NCBI GenBank assembly: GCA_001414325.1
Contig: LLKB01000001.1
Location: forward strand, 510,437-574,436
Source of the DNA: Butyribacter intestini
Lineage (GTDB): Bacteria > Bacillota > Clostridia > Lachnospirales > Lachnospiraceae
Length of the DNA: 64,000 bases
Direction of reading: 5' to 3'
The notes under the pieces: generated by a model
Told to the model about the DNA's origin: nothing
The model's input: only the letters and a program-made list of their open reading frames with translations
The model's database searches: none
Position numbers and translations under genes: made by a program
Part shown: one piece after another, positions 14,988 to 22,804 of the stretch
Layout of the letters: each line of letters starts with the position of its first letter
Position numbering within the stretch: position 1 is the first letter of the stretch

Positions 14988-15704
14988 CTAAGATTCTGTA
15001 TCAGATATCATAGCATTGCGTTTCGCAATTTCTTTTTGCATTTGTTCTTGTATTTGCTGTTCTTCAGTTTGCTTTGCCTCATCGGAAATATTTTTCTTTT
15101 CGTGGGCAGCATTTGTTAGCATGTAATCGGTAAGTATTCCTTGTTCGTCGAATTCATTTTCTTTCAAAATGTCCAATGTGGATATTTTCTCTTGAATGAT
15201 AAATTTTATATAGCTTGTTATTTTGTCATATAATTCAAATATGTCGTTTTCTTCTAATTTGTAGGTTTCGTTAGAAGAATTTGTTATTAAAAAATATGAT
15301 TTTTGATAGTTACAGTTTTCACAAGCTGTAAAAAATTTAGCGTTTACCCATTTATCTATCATATCATCTTCTGATAATGGGCAATTTATATTTTCTTCGC
15401 AATGACAATATTCATTGCATTCCCAATGGTTTTCTGTTAGTAAATCATAAATATAGTCTATTTTTTCATTGTTTTGAGACTTGTCATCTACAAGGTCTGT
15501 AAGTTTACAGTTAAAATATATGCATAGTTTGTTTAATTTTGTAGGATTGGGAATCACTTTTCCCATACACCATGTGTTAAATGTTGTTGGACTCATTCCC
15601 AAATCTTTCGCAACTTCTTTTTGCTGTTTGCCAGTGAGATATATGAGATTGTTTAGGTTTTTGGCAAATATGTTTTTCTGTTCCTCAGGCGTATAGTTCT
15701 TCAT
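14988..15704 (-). CDS. Prophage CI-like repressor with Xre HTH and a Cys-rich middle
   Basis: A 238-aa protein; ATG at 15704 is chosen because AAGGAGG is 7-8 bp upstream, although a GTG at 15713 is also possible. Residues about 15-70 form an Xre-type helix-turn-helix (KQQKEVAKDLGMSPTTFNTW). The middle has an unusual cluster of cysteines and histidine (HWECNEYCHCEENINC, later ACENC) that could bind a metal, and the C-terminal part is Gln/Glu-rich coiled coil. There is no S24 peptidase domain. Its promoter is at 15729-15759, divergent from the early promoter; with the ImmA-like protease downstream it is the likely master lysogeny repressor. Confidence 0.75.
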   Translation of the reverse strand: MKNYTPEEQKNIFAKNLNNLIYLTGKQQKEVAKDLGMSPTTFNTWCMGKVIPNPTKLNKLCIYFNCKLTDLVDDKSQNNEKIDYIYDLLTENHWECNEYCHCEENINCPLSEDDMIDKWVNAKFFTACENCNYQKSYFLITNSSNETYKLEENDIFELYDKITSYIKFIIQEKISTLDILKENEFDEQGILTDYMLTNAAHEKKNISDEAKQTEEQQIQEQMQKEIAKRNAMISDTES

Positions 15705-15728
15705 ATGATGCACCTCCTTTTTGTATTC

Positions 15729-15759
15729 AAATTATACGATATAATTTCAAAAAGTTCAA
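15729..15759 (-). promoter_or_regulatory. Repressor promoter with palindrome over the -10 box
   Basis: On the minus strand TTGAAC (15759-15754), 17-bp spacer, TATAAT (15736-15731). The -10 box is half of a perfect palindrome AAATTATA-CGA-TATAATTT (15729-15747), a possible binding site for autoregulation or for the Cro-like protein. Confidence 0.7.
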
Positions 15760-15788
15760 TAAAAATCCGAAAAAAATGAATTTGGGTG

Positions 15789-15817
15789 TTGACAATCCTA
15801 AAAAATAGGATTATTAT
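15789..15817 (+). promoter_or_regulatory. Early lytic promoter with operator 1 filling its spacer
   Basis: TTGACA (15789-15794) and TATTAT (15812-15817) are separated by exactly the 17-bp inverted repeat ATCCTAAAAAATAGGAT (15795-15811). A repressor bound here would directly block RNA polymerase. The same 17 bp recur at 16075-16091. Confidence 0.85.
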
Positions 15818-15868
15818 AATTTCAGGCTTAGCAAATAAGTACTTTGAAAAGAAAGGGGATAAAGAAAT

Positions 15869-16081
15869 ATGGGATATGGAGATGTTGGAATATCCTTAGA
15901 AGCGTGTAGAGTGAATGCTCATATGAAACAGAAAGAATGGGCAGAAAAACTTGGAGTTGCACCATCCACAATATCTAATTGGGAAAATGGAACAAGCGAA
16001 CCAAACTTATCTACATTAAGAAAAATAAGTGAATTATCTGGAATACCTATGGATTTTATTTTTATGCAAATTAAATCCTAA
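15869..16081 (+). CDS. Cro-like Xre-family regulator
   Basis: A 70-aa protein made almost entirely of an Xre helix-turn-helix: KQKEWAEKLGVAPSTISNWE is the recognition region. It is the first gene of the early operon, transcribed divergently from the repressor, which is the position of Cro. The family binds operators as dimers. Its stop codon lies inside operator 2. ATG behind AAAGGGGAT. Confidence 0.8.
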   Translation: MGYGDVGISLEACRVNAHMKQKEWAEKLGVAPSTISNWENGTSEPNLSTLRKISELSGIPMDFIFMQIKS

Positions 16082-16091
16082 AAAATAGGAT
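16075..16091 (+). promoter_or_regulatory. Operator 2, exact copy of operator 1
   Basis: ATCCTAAAAAATAGGAT again, 280 bp downstream of the first copy, overlapping the stop codon of the Cro-like gene and ending just before the AAGGAAGG site of the Rha gene. No -10/-35 pair frames it, so it may act as an auxiliary site for looping or as a roadblock. Confidence 0.75.
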
Positions 16092-16109
16092 TAAGGAAGG
16101 AGCGTAATA

Positions 16110-16691
16110 ATGCACGATTTAAGAAGCACAACTATAACGACATTGGAAGTTGCTGAAATGATGGAAGTTGAACACTGGGAAATATTAAGAAAACTGGATG
16201 GGAGAATTAAGAAAGATGGCAGTCATGCTAAAGGATATATTGAGGTTCTTAACGACAACCATTTGGTTGCGGCTGATTATTTTATAAAATCAAGCTACAC
16301 TGATGCAAAGGGAGAAAAGCGTCCTTGTTACAAAATTACCAAGCTTGGTTGTGATTTTCTTGCGAATAAGTTCAATGGTGAAAAAGGTGTTTTGTTTACT
16401 GCAAAGTATGTAAAAAGATTTTATGAGCTGGAACATATGACAGAAGCTATTGAAAAGAATTATGACACAAAATCTACATCACTTGGTGAGGTTGCATCTT
16501 ATACAAAGGAAATGGACAAGAGAATGGATAAGCAGGGTTCAGAGCCATATAAAGTTTGCGAAGCATTTAAAATGGTGTCAGAACAGTTTGGTATCAGACT
16601 TCCAGATGATTTTGTGAAAGTGCCAGAGTATAAGCAGACAAGTTTGTTTGATGGAATAAGCCAGAGAAATGGAGGATGTAATGAGATATGA
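16110..16691 (+). CDS. Rha-family phage regulatory protein
   Basis: A 193-aa Rha-type protein. The N-terminal domain has the family pattern: TTLEVAEMMEVEHWEILRKL, a YFIKSSYTDAKGEKRPCYK beta strand region and KITKLGCDFLANKFNGEKGV. The C-terminal 80 residues are a helical extension. Rha proteins are common early phage regulators; in lambdoid phage phi80 Rha interferes with growth in integration-host-factor-minus hosts. DNA binding is likely. It lies directly after operator 2 and overlaps the next regulator by 11 bp. Confidence 0.85.
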   Translation: MHDLRSTTITTLEVAEMMEVEHWEILRKLDGRIKKDGSHAKGYIEVLNDNHLVAADYFIKSSYTDAKGEKRPCYKITKLGCDFLANKFNGEKGVLFTAKYVKRFYELEHMTEAIEKNYDTKSTSLGEVASYTKEMDKRMDKQGSEPYKVCEAFKMVSEQFGIRLPDDFVKVPEYKQTSLFDGISQRNGGCNEI

Positions 16692-16902
16692 AGATGTGGT
16701 ATCTGCTGTTAGGCAAGTAATCCATGACAAAGGTATGAAGCAGTGTGTTGTTGCTGAAAGAGCTGGATTTAGTGAAGCAGAGTTTAGCAATATGCTGAAT
16801 GGAAGAAAGCTGCTTCGTATAGAGCATATTCCGAGGATTGCTAATGCACTTGGAATTGAGCCTAACGATTTGTTTGAAAAAGCAGAAAACCCCACCAAAT
16901 AG
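16681..16902 (+). CDS. Small Xre-type HTH regulator
   Basis: A 73-aa helix-turn-helix protein; ATG at 16681 is chosen because GGAGG at 16671-16675 is 5 bp upstream; a longer start at 16669 is possible. KQCVVAERAGFSEAEFSNML is the HTH core, and IPRIANALGIEPNDLF the following helices. The gene overlaps the Rha gene end by 11 bp, so translation is probably coupled. Its target is unknown; several such small regulators occur in this early region. Confidence 0.75.
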   Translation: MRYEDVVSAVRQVIHDKGMKQCVVAERAGFSEAEFSNMLNGRKLLRIEHIPRIANALGIEPNDLFEKAENPTK

Positions 16903-16948
16903 GCAGGGTATTCAGCTTTTGTAACTTGTTGCTATCGTTAGTGGAAAA

Positions 16949-17119
16949 TTATGGTTTTATCCATTTTGTATGACCACATATAGGGCAAGCTGGTAACTTG
17001 CTAGTGCAGTCATATGTGACAAAACCGGGGTTGGTATTTTGAGTTTGTGAGCATTGTATGCATATGTATATTCCAGCAGGGACAGTGTCACCTTGTTTGT
17101 AGACTAACTTATCAGCCAT
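16949..17119 (-). CDS. Small zinc-ribbon protein on the opposite strand (56 aa)
   Basis: A 56-aa gene not previously obvious because of its size and strand. It starts MADKLVYKQG behind GGAGGTATAAC. Two metal-binding knuckles are visible, ICIQC near residues 19-23 and ACPICGH near 44-50, spaced as in a zinc ribbon, and the protein begins with a GDTVPAGIYIC strand. Similar short zinc-ribbon proteins occur in many genomes without a clear role. It is transcribed against the early operon, so it may be expressed in the lysogen. Confidence 0.65.
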   Translation of the reverse strand: MADKLVYKQGDTVPAGIYICIQCSQTQNTNPGFVTYDCTSKLPACPICGHTKWIKP

Positions 17120-17260
17120 GTTATACCTCCAATCTATGAGAAAACAAAAAGTTACACTTTAATAGTAAGGACATAAGTATTAAAAAGTCAATAGTTTTAT
17201 TTGGAAATGAAGAAAGATTAAGAAATCAGAAAAACTGATTTAGAAAGGAGGAAAACAGAA

Positions 17261-17458
17261 ATGAAAGGTAGCGACATTAAAAGATATTTAGAAGCAAATG
17301 GAATAAAACAGACATTTGTTGCTAAGAGAACGGGAATATCAGAACCAACATTAAGTATGATGCTTAATGATAATAGGAAAATCGAAGCAAATGAGTATAT
17401 GAAAATTTGCGATGCAATTGGTGTTCCGTTAGAACAGTTTAGACCTCATTCTGTATAA
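17261..17458 (+). CDS. Small Xre-type HTH protein
   Basis: A 65-aa helix-turn-helix protein: KQTFVAKRTGISEPTLSMML is the HTH core and ANEYMKICDAIGVPLEQF the dimer-side helices. It starts at ATG behind AAAGGAGGAAAA. It is the third small Xre protein in 1.6 kb. A hairpin lies directly after it. Target sites are not identified. Confidence 0.75.
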   Translation: MKGSDIKRYLEANGIKQTFVAKRTGISEPTLSMMLNDNRKIEANEYMKICDAIGVPLEQFRPHSV

Positions 17459-17467
17459 GAAACAAAA

Positions 17468-17498
17468 AAACTGCTAGGAGTGCTATTCCTAACAGTTT
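17468..17498 (+). terminator. Hairpin after the HTH gene, possible terminator
   Basis: AAACTG-C-TAGGA pairs with TCCTA-A-CAGTTT (one mismatch) and is followed, after a short gap, by ATTTTTT. It may be a weak terminator or attenuator in the early operon. Confidence 0.5.
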
Positions 17499-17734
17499 AA
17501 TGCTAAATTTTTTAACCCTATGTACTTTGCAGACTTTCGTCACACTTAATAGCACTAAATGTTTCTATTAAGTACTCCGCTACTTATGCAGTTTTAGTTC
17601 AGCATGATTTTATTAGAGAACAGGGCAAGGAAGTTTTATATTCAGGTTAATTCTCCTTTCCTGCCCATTGGGGTATTAAAATATGAACATTTTATCAATA
17701 AAAATTCAGGTAATAAAAAGAAAGGAGAGCAACA
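17499..17734 (+). promoter_or_regulatory. Non-coding stretch with inverted repeat before the antirepressor gene
   Basis: No gene seen. ACTTAATAG (17544-17552) and CTATTAAGT (17565-17573) form a perfect 9-bp inverted repeat with a 12-bp loop. Further on, GGGCAAGGAAG and CTTTCCTGCCC make an imperfect long-range pairing (about 17623-17670). A regulatory leader for the antirepressor is plausible. Confidence 0.45.
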
Positions 17735-18451
17735 GTGAATGAAATTTTAAAGGTGAACAATGATACACAGACAGTATCAGCAAGAGAGTTACACGAAAGA
17801 TTAAAAATCAATACAAGGTTTAATGATTGGTTTCCAAGAATGGTTGAATACGGATTTTCAGATGGTTTGGACTTTTACTCAAAAATGAGTAAAACCGAAA
17901 ATGGTGGTAGACCGTCAAAAGATTATGACATTTCAATAGATATGGCAAAACAGATATGTATGATTCAGCGCACACCAGAGGGGAAAGCTGTGCGGCAATA
18001 TTTGATTGATCTTGAAAAGGCATGGAATACACCAGAACAAGTAATGGCTAGAGCGTTGAAATTTGCAGACAAGGAAATTGAGAAATTGAAGAAGTCAAAT
18101 GCTGGACTGCTTGAAGATAACAAACGCATGAAGCCAAAAGAAATATTTGCCGATGCGGTATCGGTAAGTCATACATCAATTCTTGTCGGAGATATGGCAA
18201 AGCTGTTGAAACAGAATGGTGTTGATATTGGACAGAAGAGATTGTTTGAGTGGCTTCGTGAGAAAGGTTATTTGATTAAGCGAAAAGGCTCAGATTGGAA
18301 TATGCCTACACAGAAATCAATGGATATGGGATTATTTGATATTAAGGAAAGTACAATAAATAATCCGGATGGTTCTGTCCGTATCAATCGGACTACAAAA
18401 GTGACTGGTAAGGGGCAGCAGTATTTTATCAACAAGTTTTTGACCGCATAA
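17735..18451 (+). CDS. Phage antirepressor (AntA N-terminus, KilA-C/ANT C-terminus)
   Basis: A 238-aa antirepressor; starts at GTG 17735 behind AAAGGAGAG. The N-terminal domain carries the AntA/AntB pattern: VSARELHERLKINTRFNDWF and IDMAKQICMIQRTPEGKAVR. The C-terminal ~110 residues are the phage antirepressor ANT (KilA-C) domain with LFEWLREKGYLIKRKG and a final VTGKGQQYFINKFL. Such proteins bind and inactivate phage repressors or act on host targets during induction. A coiled-coil linker lies between the domains. Confidence 0.9.
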   Translation: MNEILKVNNDTQTVSARELHERLKINTRFNDWFPRMVEYGFSDGLDFYSKMSKTENGGRPSKDYDISIDMAKQICMIQRTPEGKAVRQYLIDLEKAWNTPEQVMARALKFADKEIEKLKKSNAGLLEDNKRMKPKEIFADAVSVSHTSILVGDMAKLLKQNGVDIGQKRLFEWLREKGYLIKRKGSDWNMPTQKSMDMGLFDIKESTINNPDGSVRINRTTKVTGKGQQYFINKFLTA

Positions 18452-18483
18452 CAGAGTGTTTTTATGGAAAGGAGATTTATACA

Positions 18484-18594
18484 ATGACAAACACAAATAT
18501 GACAATAGCAAAGGCTTTGGAGTTAGCAAAGCAGGGCTATGAAATCACATTAAGAGCAGGAAAAGTAGAAGAAGTAAAGAAAAGAGAGGAGTAA
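18484..18594 (+). CDS. Very small early phage protein (36 aa)
   Basis: A 36-residue gene, MTNTNMTIAKALELAKQGYE onward, ending in the charged KVEEVKKREE. It starts at ATG behind GAAAGGAGATT and stops 3 bp before the next start. It is one amphipathic helical unit with no recognisable family. The good ribosome site and tight spacing support that it is real. Confidence 0.55.
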   Translation: MTNTNMTIAKALELAKQGYEITLRAGKVEEVKKREE

Positions 18595-18597
18595 ACC

Positions 18598-18813
18598 ATG
18601 ATAGAGGCAAGAAATGTATCAAGTAACAAAGGACCATTTGACATTACAAGAAAGGAAATCACTATTCCTTTACCAGATTATACAGATTTAATTGCAAAGG
18701 AGGCAATGCTTGACCAGATAAGATATGCGGCGTCGAAAGATACCAGCGATTATGGAACAATCGGTATTATCAAGGCAATCTTACAGATTGATACTCAGGA
18801 GGATAAAAAATAG
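18598..18813 (+). CDS. Early phage protein of unknown function (71 aa)
   Basis: ATG behind AGAGAGGAG that overlaps the end of the preceding small gene. The product has a polar N-terminus, an ITIPLPDYTDLIAKEAMLDQ segment and a C-terminal helix. No family is recognised. It lies in the early operon between the antirepressor and the recombination genes. Confidence 0.5.
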   Translation: MIEARNVSSNKGPFDITRKEITIPLPDYTDLIAKEAMLDQIRYAASKDTSDYGTIGIIKAILQIDTQEDKK

Positions 18814-18911
18814 GCTCATAGATATTCGCAGTATCTACAAGCCAAAAACATAGGACAATAAAAGTCCATCACATACAAGTGCATTGTAGCACGGAAAGAG
18901 AGAGAAAGCAA

Positions 18912-19538
18912 ATGGATTTGAAAAATAATAATGTGACGATAGCAGGTAAGATTGTGGCAGGTTTTACATTTGAAAATGAAGTATGTGGAGAGAAATTTTA
19001 CATGACAGATGTTCTTGTGTATCGAAACAGTGGGACATATAATCTGATTCCGTTTATGGTATCGGAAAGGTTTATAGATGTAGGGAAAGATTATAGAGAT
19101 TGTTATATTCTCGCTAACGGTCAGTTTCGTTCGTATAACAGGCATGATGGAGATAAAAGCAAATTGGTTTTGTATGTGTTTGCAAGAGATGTCAGTATAT
19201 CAGAGGATGATTGTGAAGAATATGAGCTGAACACTGTTTCTTTAAAGGGATACATATGTAAAGAGCCCAAATACAGGAAAACACCGTTAGGGAGAGAAAT
19301 TACAGATCTACTTTTGGCAGTAAACAGACCATATGGTAAATCAGATTATATTCCATGTATCTGCTGGGGAAGAAATGCAAGATATGTGAGTAATTTAGAA
19401 ACTGGAACTTGTTTGAAAGTGTCCGGAAGAATACAGAGCAGAGAATATGAAAAGAAACTTGCTGACGGAACAAAAGATGTAAGAACAACATATGAAGTAT
19501 CAGTATCAAAAATTGAAGTAGTGGAGGGCGAAGAATGA
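18912..19538 (+). CDS. OB-fold single-stranded DNA-binding-like protein, tandem
   Basis: A 208-aa protein; ATG at 18912 is chosen because GGAAAGAGAGAG precedes it. The C-terminal half is an SSB-type OB fold: VSLKGYICKEPKYRKTPLG, ITDLLLAVNRP, DYIPCICWGRNARYV and LKVSGRIQSREYEKK. The N-terminal half (NNVTIAGKIVAGFTFENEVC and onward) looks like a second, diverged OB fold. It lacks the acidic DDxxF tip of normal SSB; a standard SSB is encoded at 23945. It overlaps the start of the ATPase gene by 4 bp. Role in phage recombination or replication is inferred. Confidence 0.7.
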   Translation: MDLKNNNVTIAGKIVAGFTFENEVCGEKFYMTDVLVYRNSGTYNLIPFMVSERFIDVGKDYRDCYILANGQFRSYNRHDGDKSKLVLYVFARDVSISEDDCEEYELNTVSLKGYICKEPKYRKTPLGREITDLLLAVNRPYGKSDYIPCICWGRNARYVSNLETGTCLKVSGRIQSREYEKKLADGTKDVRTTYEVSVSKIEVVEGEE

Positions 19539-21517
19539 TTATTAAGATTAAGAAGATGCATATTGAAAATTTTAAGAAATTTAATGTAGCTGACATTGAG
19601 TTTGGCAATGTCACAAAGGTTTTAGGTCAGAATGCAATTGGAAAGACAAGTATTGTAGATGCCTTTATGTGGTGCCTGTTTGATAAGAATAGTCATGGTG
19701 ATACAAAGTTTCAAATAAGACCATTAGATTTTAATGGCAAGCAGATTGACCATGTTGAAATCAAGGTTATTGTGACTTTGGAAGTGGATGGACGAGTTAT
19801 TACTTTACAGAAGCTTCAGAAACAGAACTGGGTGAAAAAGAGAGGGACTCTGACAGAAACTTTACAGGGAAATGTTAATTTTTTTGAGGTGGATGGTATT
19901 CCGAAGAAAGAAAAGGATTATAAAGAGTTTATTTCAGGTATTGTAGGTGAAGAACTATTTAAGCTGATTACAAATCCAATGGAATTTGTTAATAGGAAGT
20001 GGCAGGAACAGCGAAAAGAGCTTATGAAACTTGCTCCTGGCATTGGAAATGAAGATATAATCGCAACTAATCCAAATGTATTACAGGAACTTGCCCTTGC
20101 ATTATCGTTACATAGTCCTGAAGATTTGCAGACCAAGGCTAAAAAGGCTTTGTCGGAATATAAGAAGCAGCAGACAGAAATACCGGCACGAATTGACGAA
20201 GTTAGAAAGTCAATGACGGATATTGATGTGGCAGAACTTGAATTGCAGCGTAATGTTCTGAAAGAGCAGATAGCAGAGGTTGAAAAGTCGGAAGAAGACA
20301 TGACCGTACAGTATGAGAAATACCAGAAAGAGACAGATGACCTTATGGATATGAAATTCAAGTTGTCAGACATGGAACGCAAGGCAAATGAAGAAAATAA
20401 TGCTGCCAAACGAAAATATGAGGAGCAGATAGCTGATTTTGATGCAGATATATCATCTTTTAAAAGAAAGATTGAGATATATCAACAGAATATTATTGAT
20501 GCAAAGGGAACTATTTCAGCATATGAAAAGAAACGCGGTGCGCTTCTCAATGATTGGCAGGAAGAAAACGCAAAGACATATGTTGATACTTTGCAATTTG
20601 ACGAAAGTAGTCTTACTTGCCCTATGTGTGGACAGTCTTACCCAAATGACAAAATTGAGCAGATTAAGGCTGATTTTGAAGAAAAGAAGATTGATATTAA
20701 GGCAAAGTGGGAGAAAGACCATAATGATACTTTAGAGCGAATAGTTGCAGATGGAAATCGTTATAAAACACTTATTGAACAGATGCAGGGCAGGTTAAAG
20801 GATGCAAAAGCAAAGTTAGCAACGGAGCAGGATAATTTGCAGAGTGTAGAGGTTGAGAAAAAGAAGATTGAGGATGTATTAGCATCACTTCCGGATAAAA
20901 TTGATATTTCAGATGCAGAGGAATATAAGAAAATTGCCTCACAGATTGAGGAAAAAGAAAAAGTTCTTAAAACGGCAAACAGCGGTGCTGAGATGCGTCA
21001 GCAGTTGCGTGTTAAAAAGAATGGTCTTAAAGAAGAATTGCTTATTGTGGAAAAACAGATTGCATCAGCAGACAATTCCGCAAAAGAAGAGCGTATCGAA
21101 GAACTGCAGCAGGAAATGAGAAATATTGCTGACAAGGTAAGCGAACAGGAAAAAATGCTTTATCTCTTGGAAGAGTTCACAAAAGCAAAAATGACTGTGG
21201 TTTCAAAGATAGTCAATGAGAAGTTCGGCATTGTAAATTGGAAGTTGTTTGACAAACAGGTTAATGGAGCAATCGTAGAGTGTTGTGAGTGTACTATTGA
21301 TGGTATAGGGATAAACAAAGATTTGAATAATGGTCACAGGATTGTTGCCGGTCTGGATATTATCAATACATTATCAAAGTTATATGATGTGACAGCTCCG
21401 ATTTTCATTGATAACGCAGAAGCGGTGAATGACTTTAATATTCCAAAGATGGATGCACAGATGATTTTATTATCGGTATCAGATGACAAAGAATTGAAAG
21501 TAGAAAGTGAGGATTAA
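19535..21517 (+). CDS. SMC/Rad50-like AAA ATPase of the phage recombination module
   Basis: A 660-aa protein built like SbcC/Rad50. An N-terminal ATPase half has Walker A GQNAIGKTS near residues 31-39. A long coiled coil runs from about 210 to 560 with a zinc-hook CPMCGQ near residue 362. The C-terminal ATPase half has LNNGHRIVAGLDI and IFIDNAEAV as Walker B-like motif. Rad50-type proteins bridge DNA ends and control a nuclease partner. No SbcD-like nuclease is adjacent; the next genes are an unknown and a RecT-like annealing protein. It is shorter than chromosomal SbcC (about 1000 aa), as usual in phages. Confidence 0.85.
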   Translation: MIIKIKKMHIENFKKFNVADIEFGNVTKVLGQNAIGKTSIVDAFMWCLFDKNSHGDTKFQIRPLDFNGKQIDHVEIKVIVTLEVDGRVITLQKLQKQNWVKKRGTLTETLQGNVNFFEVDGIPKKEKDYKEFISGIVGEELFKLITNPMEFVNRKWQEQRKELMKLAPGIGNEDIIATNPNVLQELALALSLHSPEDLQTKAKKALSEYKKQQTEIPARIDEVRKSMTDIDVAELELQRNVLKEQIAEVEKSEEDMTVQYEKYQKETDDLMDMKFKLSDMERKANEENNAAKRKYEEQIADFDADISSFKRKIEIYQQNIIDAKGTISAYEKKRGALLNDWQEENAKTYVDTLQFDESSLTCPMCGQSYPNDKIEQIKADFEEKKIDIKAKWEKDHNDTLERIVADGNRYKTLIEQMQGRLKDAKAKLATEQDNLQSVEVEKKKIEDVLASLPDKIDISDAEEYKKIASQIEEKEKVLKTANSGAEMRQQLRVKKNGLKEELLIVEKQIASADNSAKEERIEELQQEMRNIADKVSEQEKMLYLLEEFTKAKMTVVSKIVNEKFGIVNWKLFDKQVNGAIVECCECTIDGIGINKDLNNGHRIVAGLDIINTLSKLYDVTAPIFIDNAEAVNDFNIPKMDAQMILLSVSDDKELKVESED

Positions 21518-21522
21518 AAAGT

Positions 21523-21894
21523 ATGGTAAAGGTAACTATTGAGGCAACAGGACATGAAACGCAGGTATTAACAGGAGAAATAGTTAATACGGTTATCACT
21601 ACAGAAGATGGATGCAAGGTGGCGTGTATTGCTAATTCAAAGAATGAAGTAGGGGCTAAGGTATTTATTAAATCGTTGGTTACATTAGTAAATACAGCAA
21701 TTAAGGCATATTCCTTTGATGATATTTCGTGTAAATTGTTGCATGAATTATTTGTTCTTGAAAAGAGTAACAGTACCAAAAGAGAAAATTCAGATATTAA
21801 GGCTTCAAACAAACAGAAAGAACAGACGGAGAAAAGTGTAGAAGATGCGTTTAAGGAGTTTATAGAGATTTTCGGAAAGGTGGTTGGAGAATAA
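21523..21894 (+). CDS. Unknown protein between the ATPase and RecT-like genes
   Basis: A 123-aa protein with a beta-rich first half (VKVTIEATGHETQVLTGEIV) and helical second half with a Lys/Glu-rich linker (SNSTKRENSDIKASNKQKEQ). It ends overlapping the next start by one base (TAATG). No family is recognised. Coupling suggests a function with its recombination neighbours. Confidence 0.55.
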   Translation: MVKVTIEATGHETQVLTGEIVNTVITTEDGCKVACIANSKNEVGAKVFIKSLVTLVNTAIKAYSFDDISCKLLHELFVLEKSNSTKRENSDIKASNKQKEQTEKSVEDAFKEFIEIFGKVVGE

Positions 21895-22634
21895 TGGCAG
21901 CGGAAGTTATGGAAAACAAAGAAACAAAGGTTGCTGTAAAGCATGATACAGATTTTAGCAAGGGGATTTTTGGAAGCTCTGATAACTGGCTTATGGCTGG
22001 GCAGATGGCACAGGCTTTATCGCAGAGTACAATAGTTCCAAAAGATTATCAGGGAAATCAGGCAAATGCAATGGTAGCGATTGAAATTGCCAACAGATTG
22101 CAGACAAGCCCATTGATGGTTATGCAGAACTTATATGTTATTCAGGGCAGACCAAGTTGGTCGGCACAGTTCCTTATTGCATCTGTGAATGGAAGCGGTA
22201 AGTACGACATGGAATTACAGTATGATGAAAAGAATGATAAAGCCGGAAAGCCATATTCTTGTCAGTGCTGGACTATGAAAGCTGGAAGAAAGGTAACTGG
22301 TCCCGTAATTGATATGGAGATGGCGAAAGCAGAGGGGTGGACTACAAAAAGCATGAGCAAATGGAAAACAATGCCACAGATTATGCTTAGATATAGAGCA
22401 GCTTCATTCTTTGCCCGTATGAATTGTCCTGAAATGACACTTGGTTTTTATACTAAAGAAGAGGTTGTTGACGGAGATTTCAAGGAATATCCGCTTGAAG
22501 AAATGCAACAGAGTGTTGAGGAAGAAATCAAGGCAAATGCCAATACAGAGGATTTCGTGGAAGATGTTTCGGCAGAAAGTGATGTGGAAAAGACAGAAGA
22601 TGCGGAGGGAGATATGCCTGATTTTATGCAATAA
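21894..22634 (+). CDS. RecT-like single-strand annealing protein
   Basis: A 246-aa protein. The central region, residues about 55-185, has the conserved pattern of phage RecT-type annealing proteins of Firmicutes: AMVAIEIANRLQTSPLMVMQ, then NLYVIQGRPSWSAQFLI, the WTTKSMSKWKTMPQIMLRYR block and AASFFARMNCPE. Such proteins bind single-stranded DNA and promote annealing in phage recombination. The C-terminal 50 residues are acidic and probably unstructured. It follows the SMC-like ATPase and lies upstream of SSB and a nuclease, forming a complete recombination module. Confidence 0.75.
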   Translation: MAAEVMENKETKVAVKHDTDFSKGIFGSSDNWLMAGQMAQALSQSTIVPKDYQGNQANAMVAIEIANRLQTSPLMVMQNLYVIQGRPSWSAQFLIASVNGSGKYDMELQYDEKNDKAGKPYSCQCWTMKAGRKVTGPVIDMEMAKAEGWTTKSMSKWKTMPQIMLRYRAASFFARMNCPEMTLGFYTKEEVVDGDFKEYPLEEMQQSVEEEIKANANTEDFVEDVSAESDVEKTEDAEGDMPDFMQ

Positions 22635-22658
22635 AAAATTGGCACAATATTGTGCCAA
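22633..22658 (-). terminator. Terminator for a minus-strand transcript
   Basis: The perfect 20-bp palindrome TTGGCACAATATTGTGCCAA (22639-22658) is followed on the minus strand by six T residues (22638-22633). On the plus strand it is followed only by AAA, so it serves the minus-strand small gene that ends at 22697. Confidence 0.75.
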
Positions 22659-22696
22659 AATGCGTTTCCATCATTCGCCAGAATTTCACTGGCTCG

Positions 22697-22804
22697 TCAG
22701 TAGGTTATCCTATTGATGGAAGCAGCGGTGCCTATTCCAATATAAGTAAAAAGATTACATATAAATGCTGAAAAAATTGAAGAAGTAGTAATCAGTTTAT
22801 CCAT
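22697..22804 (-). CDS. Small hydrophobic peptide gene on the opposite strand (35 aa)
   Basis: A 35-aa peptide, MDKLITTSSIFSAFICNLFT onward, one membrane helix with a short polar end (INRITY). It starts at ATG behind AAAGGAGTGATT and is followed by its own terminator at 22633-22658. The frame is open further upstream (to 22885), allowing a 62-aa two-helix version, but the ribosome site favours the short form. It resembles type I toxin peptides or small membrane regulators; no partner RNA could be proven. It sits alone, against the direction of all early genes. Confidence 0.55.
   Translation of the reverse strand: MDKLITTSSIFSAFICNLFTYIGIGTAASINRITY

Noticed and set aside
20439-20735. Plus-strand alternative frames inside the SMC-like ATPase
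   Set aside because: Shadow frames within a clear coiled-coil coding region.
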